The notes under the pieces were generated by a model. It was given only the letters and a program-made list of their open reading frames with translations, ran no database searches and had not been told where the DNA came from. 64,000 nucleotides of DNA from Methanoculleus marisnigri JR1 (lineage in GTDB: Archaea; Halobacteriota; Methanomicrobia; Methanomicrobiales; Methanoculleaceae): the NCBI RefSeq assembly GCF_000015825.1, contig NC_009051.1, positions 800,695 through 864,694 on the forward strand. Reading direction: 5' to 3'. A program made the translations under genes and the position numbers. Below, piece after piece: positions 35,650-44,234 of the stretch. How positions within the stretch are numbered: position 1 is the stretch's first letter; every line of letters begins with the position of its first letter.

Positions 35650-37389
35650 ATGGAGTCCGGCCCCGACGTCCGCGTCGAGCGGCTCACCCGGTATATCTTC
35701 TCCGCACCGTCCTGGCCGCGGTCGCTTGGGATCATCGTGGTGCTCGGGCTCATCATCGACATAGCTACCTACCGGCCCGGCAACGAACTCTTTCTCGTCG
35801 GGACCCTCGGGTTCACGATCCCGGCGCTGGTCGCCTTCCTGCTGACCGTGCCGCTGGTGAGGGTCTCCGGCAAGCAGATCACCCATAACCGGTCGGCTCT
35901 TCTCGCCCTGGCCTGCACGGTCATTACGGTGATCCTGAGCCTCTCGCCGGTCCTTGTCTTCGGGCGGGAGCTCTTTCCGACGCTCTATGCGGGCGCTCTC
36001 GGCCTGATCTTCGGCCTCCGGCTGCTGGTCCTCGTAGCTATCGCCGACTACCGGATCTCCCGGATGGTCCTCCCCGCGTTTGTCCAGAGCGTGGTCGGGA
36101 TAGCGGTCGGTGCCTGGTTCTTCACGCCCGGGTTCGTCCCCTACGCCCTCCTCCTCCAGGCGGTCTTTGGGCTGGGCTTCGTCTCCCTGATCTGGTTAAT
36201 CGAGCGGCCACTGAAGCGGGCGTTCCAGATCAGCGGGCTCAACTTCCTCAACACCTTCATCGCCCACCTGACCGACGGCTCGAAGAAAATGGAGGACTTC
36301 TTCCGCGAGATCGGCGAGGAGGTCTACGTCCCGGAGGTCTCGCTCTTCTTCTCCCGCGACTCCGGCAAAGACGTCCTCTTCACCGTCCCGAACGTCCACC
36401 CCGGCCCGATGGGCGACGTCGGCGGCGGCAACCTCCCCCGGATACTCCATGACACGTTTCCCGAGGAGACGCTGGTCGCCCACGGCTGCGCCACCCACGA
36501 CTTCAACCTGGTCTCGGAGAGCGAGATCGAGAAGATCGCCCGCGCCGTGGAGGCGTCCCGGGAGGGGCTTACCTTCTCCGCCGTCGCGAGCCGCCCTGTC
36601 CGGGTCGAATCGGGCTCGGTCTCGATCCTCTGCCAGCGGTTCGGGGACGCCCTCCTGATGGTGAGCACCCGGTCGCCGGAGCGGACGGAGGATCTCGACT
36701 ACTCGGTCGGGATGGCGATCATGGCCGAGGGCAGGTGTGCCTTCTCGGAGGTCGCGTTCGTGGACGCTCACAACTGCATGACCAGCGTGGGCTCCCCGGT
36801 CCTCCCGGCGACGCGGATCGCAACGGAGTACATCGCCGCCGCACGCGAGGGGTTCCGGGTCGCGCGGGACCTGCCCCTTGAGCCCCTCGCGATCGGGGTC
36901 TCCCACGTCCGGGTTCCGTTCACCCGCGAGCAGGGGTTCGGGTCGCTCGGGGTGCAGGCGCTGGCGACGGAGGTCGGGGGGAAGCGGGCGGTCTACGTTC
37001 TGATCGACGGGAACAACGTGGCCCGGGGCGTCCGGGAGCAGCTGCGCGCGGTGGTGCTCGACCATGCGGACGAGGGGGAGATCATGACAACCGACACGCA
37101 CACGGTGAACACGATCAGCGGGAAGAACCCGGTCGGCTACGCGGTGCCGCCGGGGGAGATCATCCCCTACATCGAGCAGGCGGTCAGGGAGGCGTTCGCC
37201 GACCTCTCGGGGGGCCGCGTGGGGTCGGCGACGGCCTCGTGCGAGGGGATCACGGTCTTCGGGTCGCAGCGGGTCTCGCAGCTCGCGAGCACCGTGAACG
37301 CGATGCTTGCGTTCATCGCCCCGCTGAGTTTCATGATTCTCGTGCTCGCGTTCCTGCTCTCGGTCTTCGCCTACATCATGCTGCAGTAG
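35650..37389 (+). CDS. DUF2070 family integral membrane protein
   Basis: 579 residues of an archaeal membrane family. Five to six N-terminal helices (about 25-185) precede a large soluble domain with NVHPGPMGDVGGGNLP and HDFNLVSESE, then DTHTVN and one final helix pair (about 555-579). The histidine/aspartate-rich motifs resemble metal sites, so an enzymatic role is possible but unproven. It lies 80 bases after the kinase gene in the same direction. Confidence 0.88.
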   Translation: MESGPDVRVERLTRYIFSAPSWPRSLGIIVVLGLIIDIATYRPGNELFLVGTLGFTIPALVAFLLTVPLVRVSGKQITHNRSALLALACTVITVILSLSPVLVFGRELFPTLYAGALGLIFGLRLLVLVAIADYRISRMVLPAFVQSVVGIAVGAWFFTPGFVPYALLLQAVFGLGFVSLIWLIERPLKRAFQISGLNFLNTFIAHLTDGSKKMEDFFREIGEEVYVPEVSLFFSRDSGKDVLFTVPNVHPGPMGDVGGGNLPRILHDTFPEETLVAHGCATHDFNLVSESEIEKIARAVEASREGLTFSAVASRPVRVESGSVSILCQRFGDALLMVSTRSPERTEDLDYSVGMAIMAEGRCAFSEVAFVDAHNCMTSVGSPVLPATRIATEYIAAAREGFRVARDLPLEPLAIGVSHVRVPFTREQGFGSLGVQALATEVGGKRAVYVLIDGNNVARGVREQLRAVVLDHADEGEIMTTDTHTVNTISGKNPVGYAVPPGEIIPYIEQAVREAFADLSGGRVGSATASCEGITVFGSQRVSQLASTVNAMLAFIAPLSFMILVLAFLLSVFAYIMLQ

Positions 37390-37432
37390 GATACCCGGCA
37401 TCTTTTCTTTTGAGGCGCTCAATACTGGTTAT

Positions 37433-38611
37433 ATGGAGTACCGGTTTTCTTCCCGGATGGGGCGGGTTCCGGAGTCGTTCCTCAAAGAACTCTTCCGGGT
37501 CTCGAGCGTCCCCGGAGTGATATCGTTTGCAGGAGGGCTGCCGGGCTCGGCCTACATCGACGTCGAGGGAATCCGGGAGGCGGCCCGCGAGGTCTTCGCC
37601 GAAGAGGGGCGGACGGCGCTGCAGTACACGACGACGGACGGCTACCTGCCGCTCCGGGAGTTCATCGCCGACCGTTACCGGAGAAGGCTCGGCCTCCCGG
37701 CGACGCCCGAGGAGATCCAGATCGTGAACGGTTCCCAGCAGTGCCTGGACCTCGTCGCGAAGATCTTCCTCGATCCCGGCGACGCCGTCGGGATGGAGCG
37801 GCCGGGCTACCTCGGGGCGATCGAGGCCTTCTCCCTCTACGAGCCGGATTTTTATTCGGTTCCCCTGGAGGAGGACGGGCCGGATCTCGTGGCGTTCGCG
37901 TCGCTCATCCGGGATCGTGCGCCGAAGTTCTTCTACGGCATCCCGAACTCGCAGAACCCCTCGGGGAGAACCTACTCGGAAGGGAAGCGGCGGGCCGTCG
38001 CGGAGATCCTCGAGGGGACGGATACGATCTTTTACGAGGACGACGCTTTCGGGGAGCTCTTCTTCGACGGGAAGCCACGGCTGCCGGTGAAGCACCACCT
38101 CCCGGAGCAGACGGTGATCTCGGGGTCGTTTTCGAAGATCGTCGCACCCGGGATGCGGATCGGCTGGATATACGCGCCGGCGCCGGTCCTCCGTGAGTTC
38201 AACGTCGCGAAGCAGGCGGCCGACCTCCACTCGAATTTCCTCTGCCAGGTGATCCTGCACCGCTACCTCGCGACCCACGATCTCGACGCCCACGTCGCCC
38301 GGGTCTCTGCGGTCTACGGCGAGCACTGCCGGCTGATGTGCGAACTCCTCGACGACCTGATGCCGCCGGGCACGACCCACACCAACCCCGAGGGCGGGAT
38401 GTTCATGACCGCGGCCCTGCCGGGCGGCGTCTCGTCGATGGAGGTCTTTTCCGAGGGTGTCAGAGAAGGCGTCGCGGTCCTTCCCGGGGTGCCGTTCTAC
38501 GTCGGCGGCGGCGGGGAGGATACGATCCGGCTGAACTTCTCGGCGGCGGGCGAGGAGGAGATCGTCGAGGGGATGCACCGGCTGGCGAGGGTGGTGCGGC
38601 GGCTGGCGTGA
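37433..38611 (+). CDS. PLP-dependent aminotransferase (class I, 2-aminoadipate/aromatic type)
   Basis: 392 residues. The PLP lysine is K235 in SGSFSKIVAPGMRIGW, and other fold-I landmarks are NGSQQCLDLVAK and PNSQNPSGRTYS. The sequence type is that of LysN/ARO8-like and MocR-derived aminotransferases, which accept aromatic amino acids or 2-aminoadipate. In this context it could serve aromatic or branched amino acid synthesis. It starts 43 bases after the DUF2070 gene. Confidence 0.88.
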   Translation: MEYRFSSRMGRVPESFLKELFRVSSVPGVISFAGGLPGSAYIDVEGIREAAREVFAEEGRTALQYTTTDGYLPLREFIADRYRRRLGLPATPEEIQIVNGSQQCLDLVAKIFLDPGDAVGMERPGYLGAIEAFSLYEPDFYSVPLEEDGPDLVAFASLIRDRAPKFFYGIPNSQNPSGRTYSEGKRRAVAEILEGTDTIFYEDDAFGELFFDGKPRLPVKHHLPEQTVISGSFSKIVAPGMRIGWIYAPAPVLREFNVAKQAADLHSNFLCQVILHRYLATHDLDAHVARVSAVYGEHCRLMCELLDDLMPPGTTHTNPEGGMFMTAALPGGVSSMEVFSEGVREGVAVLPGVPFYVGGGGEDTIRLNFSAAGEEEIVEGMHRLARVVRRLA

Positions 38612-38617
38612 GACCGG

Positions 38618-39241
38618 CTACCGGCGTTTTATCATGTTCCACGCCACGAGCCAGCACCCGACCATGACGAGCAGCCCGTGGGCGATCCGGACCGCCGGAG
38701 GCGTGAAGAATTGCGGGAGGAAGAGCGCGAAGCCGAGCGCGAGAGGGATGCCGCTCCACCGGGGGAAGGTGCCCGAACGCCAGATCGCGGTTGCGAAGAG
38801 GATGCTGCCTGCCGCAAGGGCGAGGAGACCCGCACCGAAGAGCCAGACGCCTTCCCCGAACCGGATCGCGTCCGTGAGCGTTACCAGAAGATCGATGCTG
38901 TTCTGCTGGAGTGCTTGCCGGCCCACGGCGTTGAGTGCAAACGTCTCGGCCCCGTAGTAGGGGAGAACCAGCCCGACGCCGACCCAGGTCAGGACGAGTG
39001 CCGCGAGGGCCCGGGGTTCGGCCTTCGTCTCGCGCAGGATGTCGTAGAGGCCGAGCAGCCCGAGCACGAGCAGGATGAACCCCACTATGGCGAGCGTGTG
39101 CGAGAGGAGCCATGCGGGAGAGGCGAATGCCCCGGCGCCGGCGAGGGACGTCTCATCGGTGTACGGCCGGATCGCGGGGTACGCGAAGAAGCAGGCGCCT
39201 GCAACCGCGAGCGAGAGCGCCGCAAGGAGTGTTCTGGTCAT
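38618..39241 (-). CDS. six-helix membrane protein, function unknown
   Basis: 207 residues with about six hydrophobic helices. It starts MTRTLLAALSLAVAGACFFAYPA, then YTDET, and has an amphipathic loop between helices two and three. It resembles small integral membrane proteins of the DUF998/DUF4386 type in layout, but I cannot assign a family. Convergent with the aminotransferase gene (6 bases between stops) and followed upstream by the cupin gene in the same direction. Confidence 0.65.
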   Translation of the reverse strand: MTRTLLAALSLAVAGACFFAYPAIRPYTDETSLAGAGAFASPAWLLSHTLAIVGFILLVLGLLGLYDILRETKAEPRALAALVLTWVGVGLVLPYYGAETFALNAVGRQALQQNSIDLLVTLTDAIRFGEGVWLFGAGLLALAAGSILFATAIWRSGTFPRWSGIPLALGFALFLPQFFTPPAVRIAHGLLVMVGCWLVAWNMIKRR

Positions 39242-39286
39242 CGGTTTGCCTCGATCTGATCGATGTCCAACCGCCGTGACGGTCGG

Positions 39287-39748
39287 TTATCCTGGCAGGC
39301 ACGGCCTGCCGGGGCTTGATTGCCGCTCCACCTGCACGAGCATCAGCACCGCGGGCTCGTCGCCCACCGTTCCCGAACGGTGCCCCCTCTTTCCCTGCTC
39401 GTCGGGCCGGGTGTTCTGGTCGTTCCCGAACGAGAGTTCCCCCGGCCCCATCTCCACGCGGGTGCCGTCCATGGTCTCGACGAACCAGCGGCCCGAGAGC
39501 GGCACGATCCACTGCGGCTCCGGGAACTCGCGCCACTCGCCCACCCAGCCTGCGGGGAGGACGAGGATGACGACGCGGCGGGCCGGATCGGTGAGCCTGT
39601 CGATCCACGACGGCGCGGCACCGCTCGATATGCTTGCGAACTGAAAGTCGCTCATCCGGCAGCGGTCCTGGCGGCTCACGCCGTTCTCGTCGGTCCGGAC
39701 GTGCCAGTAGGGCACTTCGGGACTGTCCGGGTTACGGTCTCTCTCCAT
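39287..39748 (-). CDS. cupin-like protein
   Basis: 153 residues. The central part (VVILVLPAGWVGEWREFPEPQWIVPLSGRWFVETMDG...MGPGELSFGNDQNT) has the strand and glycine pattern of a cupin barrel; the usual metal-binding histidines are mostly replaced, so it may not bind metal. The ATG at 39748 has TTGGAGG at good spacing and is preferred to the longer open frame that runs back towards the tRNA gene. Confidence 0.65.
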   Translation of the reverse strand: MERDRNPDSPEVPYWHVRTDENGVSRQDRCRMSDFQFASISSGAAPSWIDRLTDPARRVVILVLPAGWVGEWREFPEPQWIVPLSGRWFVETMDGTRVEMGPGELSFGNDQNTRPDEQGKRGHRSGTVGDEPAVLMLVQVERQSSPGRPCLPG

Positions 39749-39895
39749 GGTAGCCTCCAATCTTCGGCCCCGCCTCAAATACCTTTGGGCCCGGGAGTCC
39801 CCCTGGAGAACGGTTGCCGGATCGGTTTTCCCCCGGCGGCATGCGGGCGTCGGACTTAATACATGCGATGGAGAATAGGTAATGGCACGTTTTGA

Positions 39896-39980
39896 GCGAG
39901 GGTAGCCAAGCCCGGCCAACGGCGCCGGACTTAAGATCCGGTCCCGAAGGGGTCCGTGGGTTCGAATCCCACCCCTCGCA
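39896..39980 (+). tRNA. tRNA-Leu (anticodon UAA)
   Basis: An 85-base class II tRNA. The acceptor arms GCGAGGG and CCCTCGC pair and A is the discriminator. The anticodon TAA is at 39932-39934 inside a CTTAAGA loop, the variable arm is long (as in leucine tRNAs), and the T loop is GTTCGAATC. CCA is not encoded. Its 3' half is duplicated downstream, so it appears to be an integration target. A TATA-like CTTAATAC lies about 40 bases upstream. Confidence 0.97.
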
Positions 39981-39981
39981 T

Positions 39982-40354
39982 GTTGTCATGGTTATTCTTG
40001 AATAATTAGTGCCCTTTTTGCAATTGAGCGCTTCTTCTGCAAATACGCGGGTTTTATCGCCCGGGGGCACGGTTGCCCTTGAGATCTCTTACGCCCCCGC
40101 CTCCCGCAGGCGCGCGGAGCAGATCGGGCGTGTGGTGACGGAACCCTGATGCTCGCACGTTACGATCGTCGGTATGCGTCTAAGACGATTCATGCAACTA
40201 TGCCCTTTATGCCGGGTTCCTCGCATTACAATCCGGGAAAACTCCCGGTGGTCATAAAATGATTCTGATCGGCAAAGTCGCTACTGTAAAGGCTATTGTT
40301 ATTATCTCCCGGGGAAAATACCCTCTTATCATTTAAAAGGAACCTCTGATTCAG
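39982..40354. other. intergenic region downstream of tRNA-Leu
   Basis: About 370 bases, more AT-rich than the flanks, between the tRNA and the sensor kinase. It holds a short hairpin (CCGGGA/TCCCGG around 40232-40247) and AT-rich stretches before the kinase start. The minus-strand open frame crossing the tRNA is not a gene. I looked here for the missing N-terminal half of the truncated integrase and did not see it. Confidence 0.5.
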
Positions 40355-42562
40355 ATGCCGTCTCCCTCAGAAAACATACCCGAATGTTCCTATCCCGCCG
40401 GACAGGGCAAAACGGCGCCGGAAATCTCCGGAGAGGTCGAACAGTGTGTTCGAGAGCGGTTGCAGGAGTTCCAAACAGAAATCGATGCGCTTCGGCGTGA
40501 AAATGAGAGGCTGAAACGCGTTGAAAACGAGGCATTTCTGAATGGCAAGCAGGAGCTCGATCTGATCTACGCATCGGCCCCAATCGGACTATGCCTTATT
40601 GACACTGATACCCGGTACCTTCGTATCAACAGAATTTTTGCGGAGATGAATGGATATTCCATCGGAGAGCACATCGGTAAGAGAGTCCGGGAGATCTTGC
40701 CGGACCTTGCGGATGCGGCAGAGGAACTCACGCGAAAGGTTGTAAAGACGGGTGAAGCCGTGCTCAATACGGAGATTCAGGGGGAGACCCCGGCACGGCC
40801 CGGTGCGGTGCGGTACTGGAAAGAGACCTGGTCGCCGCTCAAGAATGACCGGGGGGAAGTCGTGGCTATCAATATAGTCGCCCGGGAGATCACCGGGCAA
40901 AAGCAAGCCGAGGATGCATTGCATCGCAGCGAAGGGCAACTGGCGCTCGAGGTAGAAACGCTGACCAAACTCCACACCTTCAGCACCCGTCTGCTCGCGA
41001 TGTCGGATATCGAAACCGTGGCGCAGGAAGCGCTGGATGAGCTGATCGATCTGGTCGGCGCGGAGATGGGAACCCTTCAGGTCTACGACCCTGTTACCGG
41101 CGGCTTGAAATTTATGGCGACCCGAGCCCTCGATGAGGCCGCGATCGCGTCCCTGCCGGCAGTCATCGCTCCGGATTACCCCTCGACATGCGGCCGTGCG
41201 CTGAAGACGCGGCAACGCATTATCGTTGAGGACACTCTGAGCGATCCTGCTGCGGCCGCCCATCGCACGCCCGCTGCCAAACTCGGCTACCGGGCGGCTC
41301 AAAGTACGCCGCTGCTCGCCAACGGTGAACTCTTCGGCATGATCTCAACGCACTTCCGTCAGCCGCATCACTTCACGGAGCATGATCTGCGGTTGATCGA
41401 TCTGGCGGCATCGCACACCGCTTCGCTCATGGAACGAACGCGTGCGGCCGAGATATTGCGCGAGAGTGAGGAACGTCTGTCTCTCGCGCTCGAAGCCGCC
41501 CAATTCGGGACGTTCGACTTCGACCTCAGGACCCGGAAGGCCAACTGGGACGAACAATCGAAACGGATATTTGGCGTCTCCGGAAGGGGGGGGCCTGGAT
41601 ACGAAGGGTTCATCGGGTTAATTCATCCCGACGATCGGGCGCGGGTTGAGGCTGTGCTTGCCCGGGCCTTCGATCCGGCCACAGACGGTACCTACGAGAC
41701 CGAGTTTCGCATTATCCGCCCGGATGGCGGTATGGTGTGGAACCGGACGGCAGGGAAGATGTACTTCGAGGGCGAGGGACCGGAACGAAAGGCTGTTCGT
41801 CAACTTGGAATAAACCAGGATATCACCGAGCGCAAGAGGGAGGAAGAGGCGCTCAAGCGGCATACCGCCGAGCTCGCCAGGCTCCACCGCGACCTGAAGA
41901 TAGCAAACCGGGAGGCGAACCTGTATCTCGACATCCTGACCCACGACATCGGCAACACCGAGAATGTCTCGAATCTCTATGCCGACATTCTGATCGAGGC
42001 ATTGCAGGGGAAGGAGGAAGAGATCGGATACGTGAAAAAACTCCAGCGTAGCGTCCAGAAGAGCATCGAGATCCTGAGGACCGTCTCCACCATCCGCCGG
42101 ATTCATCGGACGACCTCCGAACTCCGGCCGGTGGGTCTGGATGCGGCGATCAGGGGAGTGATCCGGAGCTCCCCGAGCAGCACCATTCTCTACGACGGAG
42201 CGAGTTCCCGGGTATGGGGCGACGATCTGTTCCCGGTGGTCATGGATAATCTCGTCGGCAATGCCGTCAAGCACGGCGGTCCGGATGTCGAGATCGTCAT
42301 CCGGGTGGAAGAACTGGACGGCAGGGTGCTGGTCTCTGTCGAGGATACCGGGCCGGGTGTCCCTGACACAGAAAAGCAGGAGATCTTTCACCGATACGAG
42401 CAGAAACGCCGGGGCGTCGGCGAAGGGCTCGGGCTGTACCTCGTGCGGATCCTGGTCGAGCGCTACGGTGGAATGGTCTGGGTCGACGATCGGGTGCCGG
42501 GCCGGCCGGAGGAAGGGGCGGCGTTCCGGTTCACGGTTGCAACGGCGCCGGAGAGTGACTGA
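40355..42562 (+). CDS. PAS-GAF-PAS sensor histidine kinase
   Basis: 735 residues, soluble. After a short coiled coil (about 30-65): PAS (about 70-190), GAF (about 200-360), PAS with PAC (about 365-490), a linker helix and a methanogen-type kinase core. The phospho-acceptor helix is LDILTHDIGNTEN near residue 530; the ATPase domain has N-box VGNAVKHGG, G1 EDTGPGVPD and G2 GVGEGLGLYLV. It has no membrane segments, so it senses a cytoplasmic signal. No response regulator lies next to it. The kinase core closely resembles that of the 61194-63617 kinase. It lies between tRNA-Leu and a degenerate copy of its 3' end. Confidence 0.9.
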   Translation: MPSPSENIPECSYPAGQGKTAPEISGEVEQCVRERLQEFQTEIDALRRENERLKRVENEAFLNGKQELDLIYASAPIGLCLIDTDTRYLRINRIFAEMNGYSIGEHIGKRVREILPDLADAAEELTRKVVKTGEAVLNTEIQGETPARPGAVRYWKETWSPLKNDRGEVVAINIVAREITGQKQAEDALHRSEGQLALEVETLTKLHTFSTRLLAMSDIETVAQEALDELIDLVGAEMGTLQVYDPVTGGLKFMATRALDEAAIASLPAVIAPDYPSTCGRALKTRQRIIVEDTLSDPAAAAHRTPAAKLGYRAAQSTPLLANGELFGMISTHFRQPHHFTEHDLRLIDLAASHTASLMERTRAAEILRESEERLSLALEAAQFGTFDFDLRTRKANWDEQSKRIFGVSGRGGPGYEGFIGLIHPDDRARVEAVLARAFDPATDGTYETEFRIIRPDGGMVWNRTAGKMYFEGEGPERKAVRQLGINQDITERKREEEALKRHTAELARLHRDLKIANREANLYLDILTHDIGNTENVSNLYADILIEALQGKEEEIGYVKKLQRSVQKSIEILRTVSTIRRIHRTTSELRPVGLDAAIRGVIRSSPSSTILYDGASSRVWGDDLFPVVMDNLVGNAVKHGGPDVEIVIRVEELDGRVLVSVEDTGPGVPDTEKQEIFHRYEQKRRGVGEGLGLYLVRILVERYGGMVWVDDRVPGRPEEGAAFRFTVATAPESD

Positions 42563-42611
42563 TGTTTTCGGAAGCACATTCGCAGGTGTTTTGCTTGCCG
42601 AGAGGGCCTGG

Positions 42612-42662
42612 TTACGATCCGCTCCCGCAGGGGTCCGTGGGTTGGAATCGTGTCCCTTGCAT
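42612..42662 (+). pseudogene. degenerate copy of the tRNA-Leu 3' half (candidate attachment site)
   Basis: Aligns without gaps to 39931-39981 of the tRNA-Leu gene, 42 of 51 bases identical, with an exact 15-base run (AGGGGTCCGTGGGTT). The 5' half, the anticodon base pairs and the acceptor pairing are missing, so it is not a functional tRNA. It begins right after the kinase gene. A duplicated tRNA 3' end is the classic scar of tRNA-targeted integration. Confidence 0.85.
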
Positions 42663-42702
42663 TCTGGAGTTTGGGTATAGTTGGTAGGAAAAATGCTATT
42701 AA

Positions 42703-42993
42703 TTATAGCCTTACAAAGTTTTGCAATCCTTTTTGGAAGATTTCAATTCTGTCTATATTTTCATCGATACCACCTCGCTTTTTAAAGTATCGCACATCGC
42801 CCCAATCTGGTCCTACCAGCAGAATCTTAGCATCCAGACTCCCCTGCCACAAAGACCAGGGACCTATCTCATCAGAGTCATACTCTGAGATCTGTGAGGG
42901 GTTGGTTAGACCTTCACAGAGACAACACTGTTTTCGCTGCTTTACCAGTTCTCGATATGCTTCGTCCTTCTTGCCTCTTGCAACATCGCTCAT
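42703..42993 (-). pseudogene. N-terminal fragment of a uracil-DNA glycosylase-superfamily protein
   Basis: 96 codons. The first 75 residues match the start of a uracil-DNA glycosylase-like protein (CCLCEGLTNPSQ, then GPWSLWQGSLDAKILLVGPDWGD, which corresponds to motif A). The family is about 200 residues or more, but the frame ends after a short unrelated tail, so the catalytic C-terminal half is missing. Its ATG overlaps the integrase-fragment stop by 4 bases. The DNA is clearly AT-richer than its surroundings. Confidence 0.7.
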
Positions 42994-43427
42994 AACCCTA
43001 GATCTGCTTTCAGGGCCTTTAACAATTGCAAATACTCTCCACTCTTCCTCGCCTCCTCCGTCGACTCGTCCACTTTCCTCGCCGCCTCCTCAACGAGCGC
43101 CATCGAGCACGTCGCACAGTAGAGAGCGTCGTGGGCGTTCAGGTTCTTGCACCGCGGGCACTGCCGGGGCTCGAGCGCGGCATCTGCCGGGTCGGGAGTT
43201 TCATCGATGAACCCGGCGTCCTCCAGAAACTTTCGCTCGACATCCGCACCGGACAGATGGATATACACCTCGGGCATCGCGCTGTTCTTCTCCCAGCCGG
43301 CGACGAGCCGGAGCTCCATCTCCGAGAGGGCCTGCTTCTTACCGTTGCTCTGGGTCAGGTCGGTGAGCCGCGCATGGTGGATCGCGTGCGGGTGAATCGG
43401 TCTTGTCATGCCAACCACCCCTCGCAT
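42990..43427 (-). pseudogene. C-terminal fragment of a tyrosine recombinase (integrase)
   Basis: 145 codons. The sequence holds the HxxR box (HAIHHARLTDL), a GWEKNSAMPEVYIHLSGADV segment with the nucleophile tyrosine, and a C-terminal zinc ribbon (CPRCKN...CATC), as in archaeal XerD-like integrases. The N-terminal core-binding domain and the first catalytic arginine are missing. The 5' end of the fragment coincides exactly with a 13-base copy of the tRNA-Leu 3' end (43415-43427), suggesting that the gene was cut at its attachment site. An alternative is simple deletion. Confidence 0.75.
43415..43427 (+). repeat. 13-base exact copy of the tRNA-Leu 3' end (candidate attachment core)
   Basis: CCACCCCTCGCAT is identical to 39969-39981. 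The bases just after it (CTGGAATTT) also resemble those after the 42612-42662 copy (CTGGAGTTT), so the two downstream sites share a flank. Confidence 0.75.
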
Positions 43428-43544
43428 CTGGAATTTACGATTGTAAATCTCGCGAATGCCCTATATCCGCTTGCGAATCCGGTCGGCGGCAAAGCGATCT
43501 TGCACCCGCCGACGAGCCTGCCACCACAATGCACTGCACACGTA

Positions 43545-43555
43545 ATTTATTATAC
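43545..43555 (+). promoter_or_regulatory. TATA box for a leaderless message at 43577
   Basis: ATTTATTATAC, centred about 27 bases before the ATG at 43577, so transcription should begin at the start codon. Confidence 0.55.
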
Positions 43556-43576
43556 TTCTTTTATACATGTGGCACC

Positions 43577-43960
43577 ATGGCTCCAACATACCGTGATGCA
43601 ACCATCAACTCCGTCGAAGCGACTGCCACGGTCAGCGGCAGCACGGGCGGTGGCCGCGACGAGAAGGGCAACGTGTACTTCTTCCCGGACGTCTCGGTGA
43701 GCATCGGCTACTGGTTCGACAACGAAGGAGTTCCGTCTTCGGACTGGGATACGCACTTCAAGGCGCAGCTGTGGATCAACGGTGAACAGGTCGGCAAGAA
43801 ACAGGACCTCTCCGCCGGCGGCCCGCAGACCTACACGTTCTTCGCGCACAAGTTCCCGGCAGCGGGGACGTATAAGGTGGAGGTTCGCGGGAAGAACTCG
43901 AAGTCGGTCGATGTTACGATCAAGAATCCCCCGGTGCAGGAGAAGAAGGCGGCGCAGTGA
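43577..43960 (+). CDS. hypothetical protein with immunoglobulin-like/beta-sandwich pattern
   Basis: 127 residues, beta-strand rich (ATINSVEATATVSGS, VYFFPDVSVSIGYWFDN, TYTFFAHKFPAAGTYKVEVRGKNSKSVDVTIKN). The closing pattern AAGTYKVEVRG is that of PKD/CARDB-like sandwich domains. It has no signal peptide, so it is probably cytoplasmic despite the fold type. I do not recognise the family. It stands alone between the integrase fragment and a regulator; the next 274 bases show nothing recognisable. Confidence 0.6.
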   Translation: MAPTYRDATINSVEATATVSGSTGGGRDEKGNVYFFPDVSVSIGYWFDNEGVPSSDWDTHFKAQLWINGEQVGKKQDLSAGGPQTYTFFAHKFPAAGTYKVEVRGKNSKSVDVTIKNPPVQEKKAAQ

Positions 43961-44234
43961 CGGGGGGGGAGCGTCTAATTTTTCGCTAATCTATAACCGC
44001 CCTGTTCTGGATCTGTTGAGCACCGAGAACCACTTATGAGATTGTGCAATATGTGTACCTATTATACTCGCTACCGTCCTCGTTTGGGACGGTAGTTTGT
44101 TCTTTTGTTTTACTCCCGTGTCACGAGCAGGTTCAGGTAGCCCGGGCAACATCTACACCTCACGGAGCCGGTTTTTCCCCTCGATTATGCCGGCGGCTCA
44201 CCTGTCCTGGGGATGAAGCATATTTCGGTGAGGA

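Noticed and set aside
39732-40070. Minus-strand open frame running through the tRNA-Leu gene
   Set aside because: It reads the antisense of a tRNA, with the typical spurious peptide such frames give, and has no ribosome binding site or family match.
39982-40354. Missing N-terminal half of the integrase next to tRNA-Leu
   Set aside because: Searched in all minus-strand frames; no core-binding-domain-like sequence was found, so a clean SSV-type split cannot be claimed.
42612-42662. Second functional tRNA gene
   Set aside because: Only the 3' half is similar; the 5' arm and pairing are missing and nine of 51 positions differ.
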